From positions 7,062,603 through 7,126,602 of the forward strand of contig JABAKD010000002.1 of the NCBI GenBank assembly GCA_012845835.1: a stretch of DNA of 64,000 bases. The letters run 5' to 3'. The translations under genes and the position numbers were made by a program. Origin of the DNA: Undaria pinnatifida. Taxonomy: Eukaryota; Sar; Phaeophyceae; Laminariales; Alariaceae. Shown here one piece after another: positions 22,601-31,600 of the stretch; the stretch's first letter is position 1, and each line of letters starts with the position of its first letter. The notes beneath the pieces are model-generated. The model worked only from the letters and a program-made list of their open reading frames with translations. It did not search any database and had not been told where the DNA came from.

Positions 22601-25600
22601 ATCTCGATTTGTTTCCATTGCGTTTTGCGGGTTTCAAGAAAAGGGTTATCACTTTGGGAACTTGCTTATATCTAGATTATAGTATAGCGATAAAACTAAT
22701 AAGGAATTGTATATTGAATATTGACTACAGTATAGCGATAAAACTAACAAGAAATAAATGCGGTCGTTATCATAGCACGAGTGCACCACACACGTATCCG
22801 TGGCGCGTGTGAGACTAGTAGAACAAGAGCTTATCAAGTACAAGTGAGTGACCAACGTGGAAACTGCATTGTAGAGACACCGGCAAAGGGTGGCCTGTGT
22901 CTGCAACAGCCCCCCTAGTCTTATTATAGTTTGATGCTATCACACGCGCGTGTCATGTAACTCAGGACTTGCGTTGGAAGTCCTGCCGTGCAACCCCTTG
23001 CGTTGATGTCGTGCAACCCCTTGCATTGGTGTCGTGAGACTCAAGACTTGTGTTGGGAGTTCCGCATGGAAGGCTTCACCCCCCTAAGCTAGCAGCCCGT
23101 GTAGCTAGCTTAGCTTCGTGTGGCTGATCCTGCAATAATCAGTTTTACGGGTCAATTTTGTTTCTTTTCCCCTCAGGTCTCAAAGGGGTTAAGTGCTGTC
23201 GCCGTCGTGTACAGTCGTAATGCACACGCTTACCTAGCTTCCTTGAGACCGGCATAGAGTCGGATGTTTTCTATAAATAGTAGCTGGACATGAGAAGGAT
23301 AAAACTCCAACTTTGTAAACACTGATGGGGCCCATACGCAGCGACAAAACAAATAAGAAACGAGGTCATTATCACAGCGCGAGCGCACCGCCCACGATGG
23401 ATACTTGATGCTATCACAAGCGCGTGCCGTGAAACTCGAGACGTGCGTCGGGAGTCCCGCATGAAACTCTTTGCACCTCCTCAAAGCTAGCAGCCCGTGT
23501 AGCAGCTTAGCTCCGTGTGGCTGATTCCACAATCGTCATTTCTATTCGTCACTGTTTTACCCCCTCCGAATTCTCAATACGCCTAACCAAATATGGCATT
23601 GCGGCCCATATCGCGCAGTTCCACAGTCGAGGAGCCACATCAAGCCTAACCAACTTTCAGGGATTTTTCACGAGTTGGGTCCCTTCTCGTGGGATCGGAT
23701 CGGGCCAGGGCCACCCGGCCCGACCCGTAAAAATATTTCCAAAACCTCATGACCCGACCCCATTCAATCAGTGAGATTTCCAACATTTCCTGACCCGACC
23801 CAACCCGACCCGACCCGACCCGACCCGACCCGACCCGACCCGACCCGACCCGACCCGACCCGACCCGACCCGACTCGATCCGCGGGTTTTTTCAAGTACC
23901 GCTCAACTCGATCCGCGGGTCGGGTCATGACCCGTCAAAAACTTTGGAATTGTTTTGTCTAAAGTGGTGTTCCTATCCGTACGAACTGGGACGGGTGTCA
24001 ACGAACCACCCCGCTGCCCCCATCCGGCTGCTTTACTTCAAAGCTTCACTTGCCTGGGCGACGGCGTCGGATCCAACAACACGACCCGCCCTCCTTGTAT
24101 TCCAGCCTATGGCCACGGCCGCCTCTTCTCCCGCTCCTGCTGTAAATTGTGCCGCCGTTGCCGCTGCTGGTATTGCTGTTGTCTCTGATGTCGTCGTTGC
24201 CGCTGCTGTTGTTGTTACCCCTGCTGCTGTTGTGGGATCACCACCGCGGCTCAACGCCCCGCGTGCGCCGCCGCACCTAGCACCGATAGTGTCGAGAGGG
24301 TGCCCCAGGACGACCACGCCGCACGAAGGACAAGCACGGCTGAAGAACCGTTCGTTCGGGCCGAATAATAAGCTTCGACGGTTCCGCTGAGGGTCCAAGC
24401 CGGCCACTTCAAGCTGCGCGCCACCGCCACAATCACCCTTGCCGCCGCCGCCGCCGCCGCCACCACCACCGCCACAACCGCTCGCTCTCCCCGCTTGAAA
24501 GGTCACGCGCTTCACCGTCGTGGTAGCTATAGTACTTTTCATCGCGCTATCAGGCGTGGTGCTTCCGGAGTCAAGGCACAGAGTGCGCCCAAAGGCCCGC
24601 TTGGCACGCCCGTGCGCCCTTGCTTGTGCCTTTATGAGCACCGCCACGTCCACTTGTGCGAGAAGGAGGCGAGCGACGGACCTCAGCGATGTATCTCGTG
24701 AGCAGGTGTGGTCCGTGGACAAGAAGTCCATGCCTGCGCAAGCCTTTCGGACACGCGAAATGGTGTTGGGGGGGTTGGGGTGGGATTTGGAGTGGTAGCG
24801 TTGGGGGGGGGGGGTGGGAGGGGCGGGGTTGAGGGGGCCGGGGTTGAGGGGGGCGGGGTTGAGGGGGCCGGGGTTGGGGGGGGCGGGGTTGGTGAGGGCG
24901 GGGTTGGGGGGGGCGGGGTTGGGGGGGACGGGGTTGGGGGGGGCGGTGTTGGGGGGGGGGTCGGGGCGGGGGATGGGCAAAGGGGGGTGGGGTGGGGGAA
25001 GGGGGTGGGGGAAGGGGGGGGGGTGGGGTTGGGGGAGGGGAAAAGGGAAGTGGGGTGGAGGGGGTAGGGTGGGTGGGGTGGAGTCGGGAGGTTGGGGTCG
25101 AGAGGGGGAAGGAAGAGAGGTGGAGGGGGTTCATGGGGGGGCAGGGAAGGGGGGGCGGGGGGCGGGGGCGAAACGGAGCAGCGGAGAAGGTGGATTTCAT
25201 CGCACGTTTGGGTTTGTGTGCGTATATGACAGCGTGCATGTGCGTCGTGTGTGCTTGTGTGCGTGTGTGCTTGTATGCGTGTGTGCGCTTGAATGGTTGA
25301 GCGTACGGGTGTACTTGTATGGTGTGAATGTGTTGGTTGGGCGTGCGTTGTGTATTTTGGAGGGGTGTGGGTGTTACGCTTCTAGAGAGTTTGGCCCGGT
25401 TCACTGCCGCGGTTTATCGACCAATTCCGATCGGCACGCACCACCACTTCGCCAACCATTTGTTTAGGAGCTGGCATACAACCGTCGAAGCATGAGTGGG
25501 ATACTCTGGGTATGCCTGGCGACCGCCATCGCGCGTTTTCTTTTCCGTTAGACGTCGGTTGACACAAAACCGTGTGCATCCCGTAGCGCGCGCCATCGAA

Positions 25601-28600
25601 ATATCACACGCATACAGCTTGAAAATATTACTTTCAACGAAATCTTCGATCTCCTAGCTGAGGGATCTATTTTTTGTCGTACACTCCGGGGTATATACTG
25701 CTCTATCGCAATTGCGCGCCTCCTGCTGTGATAGACGCCGATCGACTTAGGAACGAATACCGCGCGCTTTGTGTCCTTTAGGGTCGTTCCCCCTTTTGAC
25801 GGCGAAAACTATCGTTTCATTTCCCGAGTTAACGCCTCATATTTTGCTTTCTTACCATGCACGTACCCTTTCCCCTTGACACCAGCATGCCTGCACCACC
25901 CCGACATCCACCGTCCCTTCTGCCATGGCTGTCCGGCTTATTTCCTTCCACCTCATCGCTTTCTCCACCCGCCCTCTTCTCCACGGCCGCCGCCACCACC
26001 GCCGGCAAAATTGGGGCAAGGGAAAGACCACGGCCATGAAAATGGCCAGGACGGATCGTTTCGTTCTCTGCCGAGGAAGAGTCTAACGAGGTTAACGAAT
26101 CATCATCGCGTGCCTCCCGATCGTCAACCGTCCCACGATCTTCCTCCCGGCGGTTCATCTCCCGACGGTCGGTAGCGTTACGGTCGGTAATGCTACGGTC
26201 GGTGGTCTTGCGATCGGTACTCGTGGTAGTAGCGGAAGTCGTTGCTGGAGGTGGCTGGAGAATCGCCCTGCCCTCCCCCTGCTGCCGCGGAGGGTGCTTC
26301 CCATGTTTGTTTCGGCTATCGTCGCCAAGGCGACGAGGATGGGTTTTCGATGTGGATGGCGGCTTTCTGTGGTGGTCCAGGAACTCGTCGAGGGCGGCTG
26401 CATCCGGGTGCAGGAAGCGTCCGTGCGCCAGTACCACCAGGGTTTCCACGAAGGCATTAACATTGGAGGAACTGTTGCAAACGATAAGACGCAAAATGTA
26501 GATACAGAAGCAAAAGAACGACAGAAAGAAAATGAGATAAATTCTGAGTACCTGGTTAAGTGATAAGGGTTGCATAGGAGCGAAGTCTTTTTTTATATCT
26601 GATTATATGGAGAACTCATGCAGAAAGGCGTAAAAAGAAGTGGATTGTATTGCCTCCTCGGTCAATATGAGAAAAAAACGTTTCAGAGCTGAATCAGTAA
26701 AAAAAAATTTGGTGCTGACTAGGGAGGGGGGGGCAGGCTTTTCAGGACCGGATGAGTGTGAGTGAAAAATCAAACACAAACGAAGACCGCCCAGACACCT
26801 CCGCGCGTACCCTCGTTCCGGCGATTATGGCAAAGACCACCCCCCGCTGCCCTCCCCCCCCCCCCCCCCCTTGCTTGTTTCGAAATGGACACCAGCAGAG
26901 AAGATGCGGGCAACTACAACGGCGCCACCTAACCGAAAAAGGAAACTACGCAGAGTGATTAGATTCACGAGAAAGCGCTCCCTGGTGATTTTTCGTCGAC
27001 TGATTCTCGCAGACTTAGAGCGATGTCACCATTGTTTTTGTTCTCGTTGGTGTTGTGTTTTGGTGTGTCGTCGTCATTTTCCCGCGTCTAAACGGACATA
27101 ATATTGCCGGGACCAAACCGCCGAAACAAATACCCTACCATGCACCAAGATGCGAAAAAAAATCCTGATGCCCGCGCACCTACCTCCTGACGCGATTAGA
27201 CCCACGAGACCGCGCTCCCTGGCGGTTTAGCTTCGACTTGCCCCCGCGACCTAAGACGACAGGTCCTTTAGTTTCTTCTGCCGATGCCACCGCTGCCGTC
27301 GCTGGCACTGGGGGGTGAAGGGAGAAGCCCACGCCGCAGAGGCAGAGTCGACGCAGCGCAAACGTCCCGCACGTGGCCGGATCGTCGAAGCCAAAATCTG
27401 CCGCGGAAAGTCGCCGCCGTTCGTACAGACGCCAACGTCGTGGCGATCGGAGGGGCAATATTTTCCTCATTGTTTTGCTGCTTTGTTTGCCACCCCGCGT
27501 TGTTTTAATGTTTGGTTTGCCACCCCACAATGTGCAACATGAACGTCGACACTGATGACTCATCAGGCAAGAGGAAGAAAACCAAGGAAAGCCAACACGG
27601 AAACCTGTGTGCGACATCTAAAATATTATCTACACTTACAGTCCCGGCTTAACATCTGCCTAGTTCACCTGCTGCCCATCCTCACCATTAATGTTGGTGC
27701 TTCCATTTACTGCAGCTTCGACGGAAGAATGGTTGACGTTTCCGAGACCTCCCTTGATCGTGGATGCCTCGTGACCCGCCTTGATCGGGGATGCCATGTC
27801 GTTCGGCACGAGTCCGTCCTTCATTCCCCCGGATTGAACGTTGTCGGAAACAGGAGGGCCGCGCTGGGGGGGCGACAAGAAAAAAAAGGGACGGTTCGGG
27901 TAACCAGAATTTTCCTCAGAAAATTATTCAGAATATTAATATTCCTCAGAACATTCGTCAGAAATTCCTCAGAGTATTCCTCCAGAATAAGAATGAGGAC
28001 GGACACTAGATGGGCTGATGTATTTAGAATGGTTTAGTGCGAAGGCAAAGCACACGGACAATTAGCATGCTTGTACTCCGCGTTTTAAATTACCAGCGGC
28101 CTTTCGTCAGCAACTCCACCCCCGTCCCCTCCGCGCCAAACCGTCACACTGCTCACCTCGAGAATTTCAAGAAGAGATTGCGCCGCGTCTTCGATGTCCT
28201 CCAGCTGCCCTCTCATTGCGGCGGCAATAAATAACAGGGGTATAACATATATGCACGCGTTGTATATAAGAGGGAAGCATGCAGGACAAGCTCGCGCGGC
28301 CAGGCGGTGTTTTATTATCCAGCGCGTTTGGCATTTTCCGTGGCCAATACACTCCTCCTTCCTGCGTCTGCGACGTATAATGTAACCAGGGCGAAGGCGC
28401 AGCACGCTACCACACGGCAGATGTGCACCATTTTCTTTTTCTGCGCCCCCCCGCTTGAAAAGCTCTATATGTCACCCAAAGCACGGATTTCATAGAAAAG
28501 ACAAGAGTACCACCGGATGAACAAACCCGCGGCCTGATAGGGCATGCAACGAAACACAACGCCCCCCCCCCCCAAAAAAAAAAAAAAACAATCCCAGGAT

Positions 28601-31600
28601 ACGGCAAGAGGGTTATGTGTTTTTTTTGGAGCCTTTTTTGCAGTGGAGGGCGGGATCACTCGCGCGAGCTTGCCTCCCCCGTTCCTTGGCGGTGTTAAGT
28701 TTTCGTGCGGTTGCACTTTTTGCGATATCAATCCGCAACGGAATGGTGAGCTATATATGCTGCGACAAAAAAGAGTCGCCTTAACCGCGTTTTTCGTGAG
28801 TTACTGGGCCATTCGTGCAAAGTGGCTCCAAAACCAGTATTCAAAAAGGGGGTACCTCCCCCTTATCGTAGCTCTGGTCGTGGATTAAGAGACCAAGGCT
28901 ACGGTAGGGGGGATGCTAATTGCTAATACGCCCCCCTTTTTTCACTGCGGGGTTTGAGCCACTCGCAGGAGTGACTCTGTACACCACTGACGAAACGACT
29001 TTACGCGATATGCTTGGCGCAAGCGTGGCTAACGAAGGCATTGCGGATTCACGTCGCGAAAAAAAAAAAAAAAAATCAAGCTTACGAACGCAAAGGAACA
29101 AGGAGTCACTCGCGCGAGTGACTCCGCGCCACCGCAAAAAAAAGGCTCTTAAAAAGGGACACATCCCCACTATCGCAATTCAGAAACCGTTTCAGCGAAA
29201 AAGTGCCACCTGTATTGTACCACGCGTCAGGCAATGGTGGCAGCGGGGGGGGGGGGGGGTCACTTTTTTCGGGCTTCCGCGCGAGAGGGGTAACCTACCA
29301 TTTCTGCTTAGCAATTATTTCGCTGTTGTTGTTGGGGTTTTCAAGTTTCCCTTTTCTTGCACGGCAGCACCCATGGAATTTTGTTCGTTACACTCGCTCC
29401 GACACATTTTTTAAGTTTTCCTTTTTGTGCGCGGCCGCCCATGGATTTTCTGTTGTCACGCTCGCCCCGACATGACCTTTTTATGCACAGGGCCACCATG
29501 GAATTGCTTGTTACGCTGCATCAACGTAGATGTTAAGGGTCAAGGGCTTAAGCGAGGTTCAGATCCACCCGCGCGAGCGGCCTGTACTCGCTGGTGGACG
29601 TTGGGGGTACCCTACTACATTGTTCAGTCGTGCAACGGTCCCCAGTCGGGATGTGGTTGGCTTGGAAATCCCGGAGGTGTCGCAAGCTGAAACAGGGGGA
29701 CAGAACTCCTGTAAGAACTAACGACAAAAAACAAACTAGCCACCGCGCATGTAACCCGGCAAGGAACACCCCCCCAGGCTCATACGAGTGTATAGCTCCC
29801 CAGGCCCATACGAGTGTATAGCTTAGTCAGTCTATTAATACTACGTGCTACTGTTAAGGTATTTGTGGGGTATTATTAATAGTCCGATTGACCACTTGCA
29901 AAAGGTTAACCCACAGCTTACCCAAACTAAGCCTTATAACACTCTCCCCCCCCTGACGCGGCGGGATAGCAGGTCGACCGGACATACGGGCGGACCTGTC
30001 AATATCCAAGCGGTTTCATTTCCTGGGTATACCGGAGAGAGTTTTCGGTCAAGTTCGACATGGGGAAAGTCTGAAAAAGTTTATTATGGTGGATTTGGGA
30101 TTCAAACCCACGACCCAAAAAAACCAAGGTATGTCGACGACACCATTTGTTTAGGGAATAGTGGGGTATTAGTCCGTTTGACCACTTGCACAATGTTAGC
30201 CAATGGAGTACCCAAACTAAGCCTTGTAACAGTAAACAAGGGTAGCGCTTTGGGGCGATTTTTCAGGCTTTGACCCAATAAGCTCGCATGTCTTTTCGCT
30301 AGAAAAACTTTTTTTTTTTGGCGTTTTCTCGAGTATGCTTTTGTATAGGTTTTATTCAGCGTACCTATTATGCGAGTTTGAGGTGAATTCACAGAAAAAA
30401 ACTGGCCTCTTTTGGGGTAAATTATGCTCGAGTTTTGCCTAACTCGCACAAAATCCCGACTTCATTCGCTTGTTGGGCCCAAGCCCATTACTTTTTTGTT
30501 CTTGACTACGGAGTTCTATTAGCGTTAGACGCATGCTGCTCCTCGTCTTCCTGGAGGTTCCAAACACCACCAATGCTGACGGGAATTTAAGATCCGTTTG
30601 TACATTCATCTGGGTGCCTATACGGTACTTATATTTAAGCCCAAAGGGATGTGTGGTGACCGCTTGACGGGGCTCCAACACTCGCCAAATCGTGGGAATG
30701 AATGTTGTTATAGTTTCGCAAGATGTCATTGCCATATACCTAGGCCATGAGGTTCGACACGTGCTGCGTTTAGAGGTGCACCTCGTATTTTTACTTGAGG
30801 CTCTTAACATGATGAGGCGCTCTATTTCTCACCCAACTGTTAAGGTATAGGGTGGGGACACAGAGCGTCCCCTGCAGGTCTGCCTATTGAGCGCGTCCAC
30901 GGAGAGTACTCACTTTCCTAGCCTTACGAGAGACGTAGCATTATAAGATTCCACCAGAGCCCCGGATGATCTCTGAGAGCCGAGGCGCATGCCTCGGTTT
31001 CATTTCCTGACTACCCCGAATAGATAACGCCAACATATCATACGAACACGGCCAATTGCCTATCAAATCAGATAATTGCAGGCCTTTGCAAAGCCGTACC
31101 TTAACACAACACTAATTCTGAGTAAACCTAAAGTGCTATCCGATGAACAAACCCTTGGTCTAGAGGTATGCAAAAAAATATATATGTTGGCAAAAACAAG
31201 AAGAGCTGTCGACGAAATTCCAACGGTTTGGGGTTAAGGAGCCCAGTCGCTCAGAACCTAAAATGACCAGTAAGTGCTACGTACAACAGTAGTACTTGAG
31301 TCGTTCTACGATAGCCCCCCCAACTTTTCGTTAGCGAAATCGCCGGTTTTGAAACCAGCTCCCGGGCGTATCTCCTGAAATACGGTGGTGCCCCTTGCCA
31401 CCTCGATGTCATCGTTCGATAGTCGTTTGCAAACAATGAAATACGTACATGAAGGTTTGTTTTTCATAGCATCATTCCTCGTGCCGAGTAGCCATGAAAC
31501 GTTCGTTGAACAAAATCGCTGGTTTCGGGGGCGGGGCTATCGTAGAATCAGCCACTTCTATATCTTGCGCAGAAACGCGGCGGTCGTTCATGGAGTTCAA

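Noticed and set aside
24590..24640. An aspartic protease active site (LDSGST) in the large gene's exon at 24054-24743
   Set aside because: The tripeptide matches, but no second catalytic half, flap or hydrophobic-hydrophobic-Gly motif follows.
24571..25467. Pro-rich minus-strand frame and Gly-rich plus-strand frames
   Set aside because: Composition artefacts of the G-rich minisatellite in an intron.
30085..30205. A tRNA gene on the minus strand
   Set aside because: The T-arm and 3' end look right, but no 5' acceptor strand pairs with it.
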